A DNA stretch of 64,000 nt from Ancylobacter polymorphus. GTDB lineage: Bacteria; Pseudomonadota; Alphaproteobacteria; Rhizobiales; Xanthobacteraceae. Where the stretch lies: positions 2,184,001 to 2,248,000 of the forward strand of contig NZ_CP083239.1 in NCBI RefSeq assembly GCF_022836935.1. Reading direction: 5' to 3'. The notes under the pieces are model-generated. The model did no database searches, had not been told where the DNA came from, and saw only the letters and a list, made by a program, of their open reading frames with translations. This document shows, one piece after another, positions 27,699 to 34,891 of this stretch; position 1 is the stretch's first letter; each line of letters begins with the position of its first letter. Both the position numbers and the translations under genes were made by a program.

Positions 27699-28514
27699 CT
27701 AGCGCGCGTCCATCGCCCGGGCGAGGGCGAGGGAGGTTTCGCGGCACAGCGCCGCATATTCCGGCGAGGTGCGGAAGGCTTCGTCGCGCGGCTGATCCGG
27801 CGCGATGGTCAGTTCCGCCGAGACGCGTCCGGGGCGGGCGCGGAAGACCAAGATGCGCGACGAGAGATAGACCGATTCGAACACGGAATGGGTGACGAAG
27901 ACGATGGTGCAGTTGAGGCGCCGCCACACCTCCAACAGATCATTGTTGAGCTTGAAGCGGGTGATCTCGTCCAGCGCGGCGAAAGGCTCGTCCATCAAGA
28001 GCAGGCGCGGCTTGGTGACGAGCGCGCGGGCGATGGAAACGCGCATCTTCATGCCGCCGGAAAGCTCGCGCGGATAGGCGTTACGGAAGGCGGAAAGGCC
28101 GACCAGCTCCAGCGCTTCCATGATGGCGGGCTCGGCCTCGCGCCGGCCGACCCCGGCGAGTTTCAGCGGCAGATGCACATTGCCGAACACGCTGGCCCAG
28201 GGCATCAGCGTCGGTTCCTGAAACACGAAGCCGATGGCGTGGGGATGCTGCGCGCGCCGGGCCTTCTCGTCCGCGTCCCAGTCCAGCCGGCCCTCGCTCG
28301 GCTCGGCGAGGCCGGCGATGAGCCGCAGCGCCGTCGATTTGCCGCAGCCGGAGGGGCCGAGCAGCGAGACGAACTCGCCCGCGCGGACCTCCATATCCAG
28401 CCCTTCCAGCGCGGTGACGCTGTTGGCAAAGCGTTTGCCGACGCCGGAAAGCCGCAGCAGCGGCGCGCCCTCGCCGGCCGGACGGGGTGCGATGTCCGAC
28501 GGGTGAGCGTTCAT
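27699..28514 (-). CDS. ABC transporter ATP-binding protein (nitrate/sulfonate/pyrimidine class)
   Basis: A 271-residue cytosolic ATPase. Walker A GPSGCGKST, Q-loop QEPTLMPW, signature ELSGGMKMRVSIARAL, Walker B LLLMDEPFAALDE and H-loop THSVFE are all present. The MPWASVFGNV and SGGMKMR forms are typical of Tau/Ssu/ThiZ-type importers. It sits 37 bp after the binding-protein gene and 11 bp before the permease gene in a six-gene operon. Confidence 0.93.
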   Translation of the reverse strand: MNAHPSDIAPRPAGEGAPLLRLSGVGKRFANSVTALEGLDMEVRAGEFVSLLGPSGCGKSTALRLIAGLAEPSEGRLDWDADEKARRAQHPHAIGFVFQEPTLMPWASVFGNVHLPLKLAGVGRREAEPAIMEALELVGLSAFRNAYPRELSGGMKMRVSIARALVTKPRLLLMDEPFAALDEITRFKLNNDLLEVWRRLNCTIVFVTHSVFESVYLSSRILVFRARPGRVSAELTIAPDQPRDEAFRTSPEYAALCRETSLALARAMDAR

Positions 28515-28551
28515 GCCGGGCTCGCGCGGCGAGCAGGGGGCGAGGCACGCC

Positions 28552-29577
28552 TCATTTCGGCGCCAGCTCCTTGCCGACGCCCTTGTTGACGAAGTGCAGC
28601 GTGTAGGATTTGGCGTAGTCGATGCCCGGCGCCAGCACCTTGGCCTTCACCATCTTGTCGTAGAACGCCTTCATCCGCGCATCGCTCATCGCACCGATGC
28701 CGAGCGTGGTCGTGTCGCCGGAATCGACGATGCCATATTCCTTCATCTTGGCGATGGAGAAGGCGATCATGGCGTCGGTCATCTCCGGATTGTCCTGTTT
28801 GATCAGGGCATTGGCCTTGGCATTGTCGCCATACAGATAATTGTACCATCCGATGATCGAGGCATCGACGAAGCGCTGCACGAGGTCGGGGTTCTGCTTC
28901 ACCAGCTCGGTGCGGGTCTCAATAGTTGTGGCGTAGGTCTCGAAACCGTAATCGGCGAGCAGGAACAGGCTCGGCTTGAAGCCGCCCTGCTGTTCCACCG
29001 CATAAGGCTCGGAGGTGATGTAGCCCTGCATGGCGCTGTTCTTGTCGACGAGGAACGGCGCGGCGTTGAAGGTGTAGGGCTTCACCTGGCTCTCGCTGAA
29101 GCCGTAATCGGCGATCAGCCATTGGTAGTAGCTCGCCAGCCCTTCCTTGGAAATGAACAGCGTCCGGGTCTTCAGCTGCTCGAACTGCGTCACGTCGGGA
29201 TGGGCGATGAGGACCTGCGGGTCCTTCTGGAACATCGCGGCGACGACTTCGGTGGGGATGTTCTCCACCACCGAGGAGATCGCCTGCAGCATGTTGGCGC
29301 CCATGTAGAAATCGATCTTGCCCACCGGCAGCAGCAGCCGGTTATTGGCCTGCGGGCCGCCGGGCATGATGGTGACGTCGAGCCCGTATTTCGCATAGGT
29401 GCCATCGGCTACCGCCTGGTAGAAGCCGCCATGCTCGGCCTGGGCGACCCAGTTGGTGCCGAAGGTCACCTTGTCCGCCGCACGCGCCGGCCCGGCCGTG
29501 AGCAGAGTGGCGAGGGCCAGCGCACCCAGCGCGGCGAGAGGGAAGAGGGAACGCAAGCGCGGCAGACGCGGGCGCAT
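28552..29577 (-). CDS. NMT1/THI5-like ABC transporter substrate-binding protein
   Basis: A 341-residue periplasmic protein. Signal peptide at 1–30 (LAALGALALATLLTAGPARA). The mature part begins DKVTFGTNWVAQAEHGGFYQAVADGTYAKYGLD, the pyrimidine/riboflavin-precursor NMT1/THI5 pattern; NRLLLPVGKIDFYMG continues it. ATG at 29575–29577 is chosen because GGAG is six bases upstream; in-frame starts at 29589 and 29601 lack this. Relatives bind formylaminopyrimidine, HMP, riboflavin or aromatic sulfonates. No TPP riboswitch precedes it, so thiamine-precursor uptake is less likely than catabolic uptake. Confidence 0.85.
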   Translation of the reverse strand: MRPRLPRLRSLFPLAALGALALATLLTAGPARAADKVTFGTNWVAQAEHGGFYQAVADGTYAKYGLDVTIMPGGPQANNRLLLPVGKIDFYMGANMLQAISSVVENIPTEVVAAMFQKDPQVLIAHPDVTQFEQLKTRTLFISKEGLASYYQWLIADYGFSESQVKPYTFNAAPFLVDKNSAMQGYITSEPYAVEQQGGFKPSLFLLADYGFETYATTIETRTELVKQNPDLVQRFVDASIIGWYNYLYGDNAKANALIKQDNPEMTDAMIAFSIAKMKEYGIVDSGDTTTLGIGAMSDARMKAFYDKMVKAKVLAPGIDYAKSYTLHFVNKGVGKELAPK

Positions 29578-29651
29578 CGAAATCTCCATCCGGGCTAACA
29601 AGGGCGGTGCGTGACGGAACCCATGCCCTCATGATAGGCGAGCTTAATCGC

Positions 29652-29686
29652 CATGCACATATGCTGTCGCGAGAGAACTGTGCATG
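29652..29686. promoter_or_regulatory. Inverted repeat in the divergent promoter region
   Basis: CATGCACA (29652–29659) and TGTGCATG (29679–29686) are exact inverted repeats 19 bases apart, centred in the 152-bp gap between the ABC operon and the ridA-like operon. ATGCTG and CAGCAT form a second, interleaved inverted pair. A shared operator for both operons is likely. No regulator gene is adjacent. Confidence 0.5.
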
Positions 29687-29729
29687 CGCAGCATCGCCCG
29701 CCTTCGGCCCGGCTGAACGGAGAACCCCC

Positions 29730-30119
29730 ATGCTTCGCCATTTCGTGCCACCCGCCATCCGCGCCCCTTTCGCCCGCTACAGCCACGCGGTGGAAATCCC
29801 CGCCGGCGCCCGGTTGTTGTTGGTCTCCGGCCAGCTCGGCATCACCCCGGACGACGCCATTCCCGACGGGGTGGAAGAACAGGCCGCGCTGTGCTTCGCC
29901 GCCATCGAGGCCTGCCTCACCGAGGCCGGCATGGGGCGCGCCGATATTGTGCGGCTCAACGCCTATGTCACCGACCGGGCTTATCTCGCCGGCTATATGG
30001 CGGCGCGCGACCGCTTCATCGCTGCCCCGCCGCCGGCGTCGACGCTGATGATCGTCTCCGGCTTCGCCCGGCCGGAATTCAAGGTGGAAATCGAGGCGCT
30101 GGCGGCCCGGCAGGATTGA
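29730..30119 (+). CDS. Rid-family (RidA-like) protein, non-canonical
   Basis: A 129-residue cytosolic YjgF/RidA-fold protein: LLVSGQLGITPDDAIPDG, ADIVRLNAYVTDRAYL and FKVEIEALAARQD are family strands. The catalytic arginine of true RidA enamine/imine deaminases lies in a PAR triplet; here the triplet is PAS (PPPASTLMIV). It is therefore probably not a housekeeping RidA but a Rid4–7-type member with a pathway role. ATG 29730 has ACGGAGAA upstream. It is the first gene of a three-gene operon with creatininase-like and Ldh-like genes, divergent from the ABC–deaminase operon. Confidence 0.82.
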   Translation: MLRHFVPPAIRAPFARYSHAVEIPAGARLLLVSGQLGITPDDAIPDGVEEQAALCFAAIEACLTEAGMGRADIVRLNAYVTDRAYLAGYMAARDRFIAAPPPASTLMIVSGFARPEFKVEIEALAARQD

Positions 30120-30155
30120 GCCTAGAACGCCGCCAGCAACGACCGGAGCCGTGCC

Positions 30156-30974
30156 ATGCCCCCCAAACGCTTCTGGACCGAACTCAGCTGGACCGACTTC
30201 GCCCAGGGCGACACGGAGAACTGGATCGCCGTCTTGCCGGTGGCGGCGGTGGAACAGCACGGGCCGCATCTGCCGGTGGGCGTCGACGCCTTCATCGGCG
30301 AGGGCTATCTCAAGGAAGTGGTGCGGCTGCTGCCGGACGATATCCCCGCCCTGTTCCTGCCCATGCAGGCCATCGGCAAGTCGAACGAGCATCTCGATTT
30401 TCCCGGCACGCTGACGCTTTCGGCCGAGACGGTGATCCGCGCCTGGACGGAGATCGGCGAGAGCGTGCACCGCGCCGGGGTGCGCAAGCTGGTGATCGTC
30501 AATTCCCATGGCGGCAATGTGCCGATCCTCGACATCGTCGCGCGCGAATTGCGGGCGCGGCTCGGCATGCTCGCGGTCATGGTCTCCTGGCATCGCTTCG
30601 GCTATCCCGAGGGCCTGTTCACCGCGCAGGAACGCCAGCACGGCATCCATGCCGGCGGGGTGGAGACCTCGCTGATGCTCGCCTTCCGGCCCGATACGGT
30701 GCGGACGGACGAGGTGCGGGACTTTCCTCCGGTGACGCTGGCCATGGAGCAGGAATTCGCCTTTCTGCGCGCCGGCTCGCCGGCCGGGTTCGGCTGGATG
30801 GCGCAGGATATCCAGCCCACCGGCGCGATGGGCGATGCCACCGAGGCGAGCTTTGAGAAGGGCGAGGTCTGCGCGCTGTACGGGGCGCGCTCTTTTGTCG
30901 AACTGCTCGGCGATGTCCATCGTTTCGATCTGTCGCGGCTGCCGGCGGGGCCGCGCGGCGGGGTGGTCCGCTGA
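30156..30974 (+). CDS. Creatininase-family amidohydrolase
   Basis: A 272-residue cytosolic metalloenzyme. VEQHGPHLPVGVDAF carries the Glu/His/Asp metal ligands, IVNSHGGNVPIL is the second family signature, and HAGGVETSLML provides the late His/Glu. The family opens cyclic amides (creatinine), deformylates FAPy intermediates and includes other C–N hydrolases. Substrate unknown. Its stop codon overlaps the ATG of the next gene (TGATG). The co-location with a cytosine-deaminase-like enzyme and a pyrimidine-type importer suggests hydrolysis of a ring amide formed in the same pathway. Confidence 0.86.
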   Translation: MPPKRFWTELSWTDFAQGDTENWIAVLPVAAVEQHGPHLPVGVDAFIGEGYLKEVVRLLPDDIPALFLPMQAIGKSNEHLDFPGTLTLSAETVIRAWTEIGESVHRAGVRKLVIVNSHGGNVPILDIVARELRARLGMLAVMVSWHRFGYPEGLFTAQERQHGIHAGGVETSLMLAFRPDTVRTDEVRDFPPVTLAMEQEFAFLRAGSPAGFGWMAQDIQPTGAMGDATEASFEKGEVCALYGARSFVELLGDVHRFDLSRLPAGPRGGVVR

Positions 30975-32035
30975 TGGAAGGCTCGGTCGCGCGGGCGGCG
31001 TTCCATTCCCGCCCTCTCTCGCTTGACGCTGCCCGCGCCTATGCGGCGCGGGTACTGGAGCGCTTCGGTGCGGCGCCCGGCAATGCCGCGGTGACCGCCG
31101 ACGCGCTGGTGCGCGCCGAGGCGGACGGGCTCATCACCCATGGCCTGACCCGGTTGCCGAGCTACAGCGCCATGGTCGCCGCCGGCAAGATCGACGGCCA
31201 TGCGGTGCCGCGCATGCGCCCCGTCGCGCCGGCGGTGCTGGCGGTGGATGCCGGCAACGGCTTTGCCTACCCCGCCCTCGCTCATGCTCTTCCGACATTG
31301 GCGGAAATGGCGCGGGTGAGCGGGGTGGCGCTGATGGCGGTGCGGCGCTCCAGCCATTTCGGCGTCGCCGGCCAGCCGGTGGAGACGCTGGCGAATGAAG
31401 GTCTCGTCGGCCTCGCCTTTTCCAACGCCTCGGCCTCCATCGCCCCCTGGGGCGGGAAGCGGCCGGTGTTCGGCACCAACCCCATCGCCTTCGCCACGCC
31501 GCTGAAGGGACGGGCGCCGGCGGTGGTGGACCTCTCCGTCGCCAAGGTGGCGCGCGGCAATCTGCTCGCCGCCGTGCAGCGTGGCGAGGAGGCCATTCCT
31601 CCGGGCTGGGCCTTCGACCGCGAGGGCAATCCCACCACTGACGCCAAGGCGGGGCTCGCCGGCACCATGGTGCCGATGGGTGAGGCCAAGGGCACCGCTC
31701 TCGCCTTCGTCGTCGAGGTGATGGCGGCGGCGCTTACCGCCTCCACCTTCTCCTTCGATGCGCCGAGCTTCTTCACCGGCGAGGGGCCGCCCGCTTCGGT
31801 CGGCCATGTGGTGATCGCCATCAATCCCGGCCTGCTGGCGGGCGATGCCTATCTCGACCATCTCGAACGCCTGGCGCTCACCATCGAGAGCGAGCCCGGC
31901 GCGCGGCTGCCGGGAACGCGCCGGCTGGTCAACCGCGAACGCGCGGCCCGCGAGGGTGTGACGCTCACCGTCGGCGTGCAGCGGGCGCTGGCGCAGATGG
32001 GCTATGTCGACGCTCCGGAAGCGGCGGGGGCCTGA
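30974..32035 (+). CDS. Malate/L-lactate (Ldh/AllD)-family NAD(P)-dependent dehydrogenase
   Basis: A 353-residue cytosolic oxidoreductase of the atypical Ldh_2 fold. Landmarks: ADGLITHGLTRLPSYS, the catalytic histidine in RSSHFGVAGQPV, GTNPIAFATP and VVDLSVAKVARGNL. The family includes ureidoglycolate dehydrogenase (AllD), sulfolactate dehydrogenase and cyclic-imine reductases. In this operon it probably oxidises a 2-hydroxy- or ureido-acid, or reduces an imine, made from the imported nitrogen compound. Translationally coupled to the creatininase gene. Followed by a bidirectional terminator. Confidence 0.86.
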   Translation: MEGSVARAAFHSRPLSLDAARAYAARVLERFGAAPGNAAVTADALVRAEADGLITHGLTRLPSYSAMVAAGKIDGHAVPRMRPVAPAVLAVDAGNGFAYPALAHALPTLAEMARVSGVALMAVRRSSHFGVAGQPVETLANEGLVGLAFSNASASIAPWGGKRPVFGTNPIAFATPLKGRAPAVVDLSVAKVARGNLLAAVQRGEEAIPPGWAFDREGNPTTDAKAGLAGTMVPMGEAKGTALAFVVEVMAAALTASTFSFDAPSFFTGEGPPASVGHVVIAINPGLLAGDAYLDHLERLALTIESEPGARLPGTRRLVNRERAAREGVTLTVGVQRALAQMGYVDAPEAAGA

Positions 32036-32040
32036 CAGCC

Positions 32041-32067
32041 GAAAGGCCCGGACGGGCCGGGCCTTTC
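32041..32067. terminator. Bidirectional terminator between ldh-like gene and ppa
   Basis: GAAAGGCCCGG (32041–32051) pairs with CCGGGCCTTTC (32057–32067) around five bases, with a TATTTTC tail on the plus strand. It lies between two convergent stop codons (32035 and 32097). Confidence 0.75.
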
Positions 32068-32096
32068 GTATTTTCCCAACGCCGGAGGCGCGTCGC

Positions 32097-32621
32097 TCAC
32101 TTATAGGCGGCGATCGCCTTGAGGATCAGCTCGCGGGCGCGCTCCGGGCCTTCCCAGCCGGCGACCGTGACCTTCTTGCCCTTCTCCAGATCCTTGTAAT
32201 GGGTGAAGAAGTGGCCGATCTGCTCGATGATCAGCTCCGGCAGGTCGGCATAGCTCTTGATCTTGGAGTGGTACGGATAGACCGAGTCCGCCGGCACGGC
32301 GAGGATCTTCTCGTCGCCGCCCTTCTCGTCGGTCATCATCAGCACGCCGACCGGGCGGCAGGCGATAACCGAACCCGCGAGCAACGGCATGGGCGACAGC
32401 ACGATCACGTCGATCGGGTCGCCGTCATCGCCGAGCGTGTTCGGCACGAAGCCGTAATTGCCGGGATAGAACATCGGCGTGTGCAGAAAGCGGTCGACGA
32501 ACAGCGCGCCCGATTCCTTGTCGATCTCGTATTTCACCGGCGCGCCGCCGGCGGGGATTTCGATGATGGCGTGGACTTCGTCAGGCGGGTTGGGCCCGAC
32601 CGAAATGCGCGAAATATCCAT
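32097..32621 (-). CDS. ppa: Inorganic pyrophosphatase (family I)
   Basis: A 174-residue cytosolic Mg-dependent enzyme that hydrolyses pyrophosphate and pulls biosynthetic reactions forward. FYPGNYGFVPNTLGDDGDPIDVIV contains the DGDPID catalytic motif, and VKYEIDKESG and YKDLEKGKKVTV are further family landmarks. Length is normal for a bacterial hexameric form. The start (32619–32621) is upstream of MDISRISVGPNPPDEV. It is transcribed away from the IS element, whose left end lies about 110 bp upstream. Confidence 0.96.
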   Translation of the reverse strand: MDISRISVGPNPPDEVHAIIEIPAGGAPVKYEIDKESGALFVDRFLHTPMFYPGNYGFVPNTLGDDGDPIDVIVLSPMPLLAGSVIACRPVGVLMMTDEKGGDEKILAVPADSVYPYHSKIKSYADLPELIIEQIGHFFTHYKDLEKGKKVTVAGWEGPERARELILKAIAAYK

Positions 32622-32725
32622 GAATGGGCTCCAACGGCTCCAGGTCGACGGGCCGGCAAGGCCGGCAGGCAGAAAGGCGCCCTCTCATAGGTCGCTGCGG
32701 GCGCGCCGTCGAGACGTGTTGTCCC

Positions 32726-32730
32726 ATCAA
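32726..32730. repeat. Target-site duplication, left copy (ATCAA)
   Basis: ATCAA directly abuts the left IS inverted repeat and is repeated exactly at 34402–34406. This marks a complete, simple insertion. Confidence 0.85.
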
Positions 32731-34401
32731 CCCACATTCTCCAAGTAAGTCGCTGATTTCGCTGTCGTAATCGTGATATTTCGCATATAAATCATGGCGT
32801 TGACGGCTGCGAGGGGCGCGTTTCATGGATCACCTGGAGGGTGCGGGCTTGGCGCGGGGAGATCGGGTTGATTTCGACCGCCGTGTGCGTCTGGAGTTCC
32901 GTGGTGCGCAGATCAGTTCAGACGGTGGCCTGCTGGTGATGCGCGAGCTTGATGACGTGCTCGGCCTGTCCAATCTGGCGTCGGAGGCGCTGCGAGACAG
33001 CCGCACCGGGAAGAACACGCTCCATCGGCTTGACGGATTGTTCCGGCAATCGGTGTTCGGACGACTGGCCGGATACGAGGATGTGAACGATGCCGACCGC
33101 TTGGCCCTCGATCCCGTGATGCGTCAGGTCGTTGGCGGCAGGGCCGTCGAGGCGCAAGCTGCTTCGGCATCGCAGATGGGACGGTTCGAGACCGAGACGC
33201 TGGCTCTGGCCGCGAACCGGGCGGCGCTGGCCGATCTGAACGGCCAATGGATCGACCGGTTTCATGACCGCAACGGGTTGAAATACATCGTGCTGGACAT
33301 GGACAGCTCGGTCAGCCCCACCCACGGCGATCAGGAAGGTGCTGCCTGGAACGGGCATTTCGACTGCACCTGCTATCACCCCATCTTCTTGTTCAACCAG
33401 TTTGGCATGCTGGAGCGCTGCGCCCTGCGTAACGGCAATGCCCACAGCGCCGATGGCTGGCGGGATGTCCTTGATCCCGTCATTGCCCGATATGCTGGCC
33501 GCGACCTTGGTGGACGCTTCTTCCGGGCCGACGCTGCCTACGCGATCCCCGCGATCTATATGCGGCTGGAAGAAGCCAGGTTCTTCTACGCCATCCGTCT
33601 GCCCGCCAACGCCGTCTTGCGCGAGAAGATCGCGCATCGGCTGACACGGCCCGTGGGACGGCCTTCGCTGACCAAGGTCAAACGGTTCTTCGAGGACTTC
33701 GAGTATCAGGCGGCGTCCTGGGACAAGCCGCGCCGCGTCATCGCCAAGATCGAATGGCATCCGGGCGAGCTGTTCCCCAAAGTCGGCTTCATCGTCACCA
33801 ACCTGCCGATGGAGCCAGACTGGGTGGTGAGGTTCTACAACCAGCGCGGCACCGCAGAGCAGCACATCAAGGAAGGCAAATATGCCTTTCGCTGGACGCG
33901 GCTGTCATGCCGGAAGTTCCGGCACAACGAGGTGCGGCTGCAACTGCACGCGCTGGCCTACAACCTGGCAACCTTCCTGCGCTGCATCGAACTGCCCGAG
34001 GCCATGGCGGACTGGTCGTTGACCAGCCTGCAACTCAAGCTGATCAAGATCGGCGCCCGCGTCGTCCGCCACGCCCGCGCCATTACCTTCCAGTTGGCCG
34101 AGGTCGCCGTCACCGGCCCGATGGTGCGGGCCGTCCTTGCCGCCATCCGCCGTCTTCGAACGCCTCCGTCATGCGCATGACCACGATCCATGCCCAAGCT
34201 GAACGAAAGCGGCAGGACAGGTCCGTCTGCCGCGCGGAAAAGCGGCTCTGCCGGGCCAGAATGCTGCGGGTTCGAGGCTTGATCCACCCGACTTCGGCCG
34301 TTTGCGCGACGACAGACACCGCTCGGGGCGAAAAACGCTTGCCCAGCGAGCAAAATCAGGCGATCTTGAAGTCAAGCGGCAGGCCACTTGGGGAATGTCG
34401 G
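32731..34401 (+). mobile_element. Complete IS1380-like insertion sequence
   Basis: A 1671-bp element. The left end CCCACATTCTCCAAGT (32731–32746) and the reverse complement of the right end (34386–34401, CCGACATTCCCCAAGT) match at 14 of 16 positions. A 5-bp ATCAA duplication flanks it. It carries one transposase gene with the IS1380/DDE pattern. Size, ends and target duplication length fit the IS1380 family (family knowledge). Base composition of the insertion is less G/C-biased than the neighbours, suggesting transfer. About 220 bp at the right end are non-coding. Confidence 0.9.
32825..34180 (+). CDS. IS1380-family transposase
   Basis: A 451-residue DDE transposase. Possible catalytic aspartates lie in YIVLDMDSSVSPTHGDQEG and in RFFRADAAYAIPAIY; the late glutamate is expected around YNQRGTAEQHIKEGKYAFRW, the family's C-terminal Y-x-x-R-G-x-x-E box. 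An N-terminal segment (FRGAQISSDGGLLVMRELDD) is also typical of IS1380. The frame is intact from ATG (GAGGGG upstream) to TGA, so the element may still be mobile. Confidence 0.9.
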   Translation: MDHLEGAGLARGDRVDFDRRVRLEFRGAQISSDGGLLVMRELDDVLGLSNLASEALRDSRTGKNTLHRLDGLFRQSVFGRLAGYEDVNDADRLALDPVMRQVVGGRAVEAQAASASQMGRFETETLALAANRAALADLNGQWIDRFHDRNGLKYIVLDMDSSVSPTHGDQEGAAWNGHFDCTCYHPIFLFNQFGMLERCALRNGNAHSADGWRDVLDPVIARYAGRDLGGRFFRADAAYAIPAIYMRLEEARFFYAIRLPANAVLREKIAHRLTRPVGRPSLTKVKRFFEDFEYQAASWDKPRRVIAKIEWHPGELFPKVGFIVTNLPMEPDWVVRFYNQRGTAEQHIKEGKYAFRWTRLSCRKFRHNEVRLQLHALAYNLATFLRCIELPEAMADWSLTSLQLKLIKIGARVVRHARAITFQLAEVAVTGPMVRAVLAAIRRLRTPPSCA

Positions 34402-34460
34402 ATCAATTCGACGGGCACCGCTCGCACGGCGAGGCTCCGCTGACGCACCGTCAACGAGTT

Positions 34461-34473
34461 GATACACTGTATC
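34461..34473. promoter_or_regulatory. Candidate Zur box 1 (zinc-operon promoter)
   Basis: GATACACTGTATC is a perfect 6-1-6 palindrome (GATACA-C-TGTATC), 59 bp from the IS edge and 58 bp upstream of the first gene. Zur boxes of alphaproteobacteria are A+T-rich palindromes in this position of znu operons. The sequence-level match to a specific Zur consensus is not verified. Confidence 0.6.
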
Positions 34474-34495
34474 TTTCTGCTGGACGGGCAATGCC

Positions 34496-34508
34496 GATAT
34501 ACAGTATC
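34496..34508. promoter_or_regulatory. Candidate Zur box 2 overlapping a possible -10
   Basis: GATATACAGTATC has GATA/TATC arms and is a weaker relative of box 1, 35 bp downstream centre to centre. TATACA (34498–34503) inside it could serve as a -10 hexamer, so binding here would block transcription. Its distance to the ATG at 34532 is 23 bp. Confidence 0.5.
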
Positions 34509-34531
34509 AATTCCAGGTCTGGAGTTTGAGC

Positions 34532-34891
34532 ATGTCCGTCGCCCCCGTCCGCCTGCACGACCACGCCCACATATCCGCCCCTCCGGAGGGACGTGGAAAG
34601 GCCGACGTCGGCGGGCATGGGCACGCTCATTCTCCGGGCCACGCGCATGATCATGGTGATGACCACGACCACGGCCATCATCACGCGCATGGCGCTTCCC
34701 ACGGCGCCGAGGTGGCCAGCGGCGCCCATCTGCATCGCCATCATTCCCATGCCGCGGGCGAGCGGCACCCGCCGGCCCGGCCGGGCTTCTCGCTGCTGCG
34801 GCTGTCCGCCCTGCAGCGCCTCGCCATCGCGCTGCCGCTGGCGGCGGTGCTGTGGGCCATGGCGCTGGCGGTGATCGGGGTGGGTGCGTGA
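34532..34891 (+). CDS. His-rich small membrane-anchored protein of the zinc operon
   Basis: A 119-residue protein I cannot assign to a named family. Residues 8–80 are strikingly histidine-rich (about 22 His: GHGHAHSPGHAHDHG, DHDHGHHHAHG, HLHRHHSH), likely a metal-binding tail. The C-terminal 30 residues (LRLSALQRLAIALPLAAVLWAMALAVIGV) are a single membrane helix. ATG at 34532 has GGAG seven bases upstream; a TTG six bases earlier is too close to it. Its stop overlaps the znuC ATG (TGATG). It may buffer zinc or hand it to the importer. Confidence 0.82.
   Translation: MSVAPVRLHDHAHISAPPEGRGKADVGGHGHAHSPGHAHDHGDDHDHGHHHAHGASHGAEVASGAHLHRHHSHAAGERHPPARPGFSLLRLSALQRLAIALPLAAVLWAMALAVIGVGA

Larger units (their letters stand above)
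34181..34531. other. IS right end plus promoter region of the zinc operon
   Basis: The first 220 bp are the non-coding right end of the IS up to the inverted repeat. 34402–34406 is the right ATCAA duplication. The remaining 125 bp carry two palindromes (34461–34473 and 34496–34508) and lead to the first zinc-operon gene. No coding sequence seen. Confidence 0.7.
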
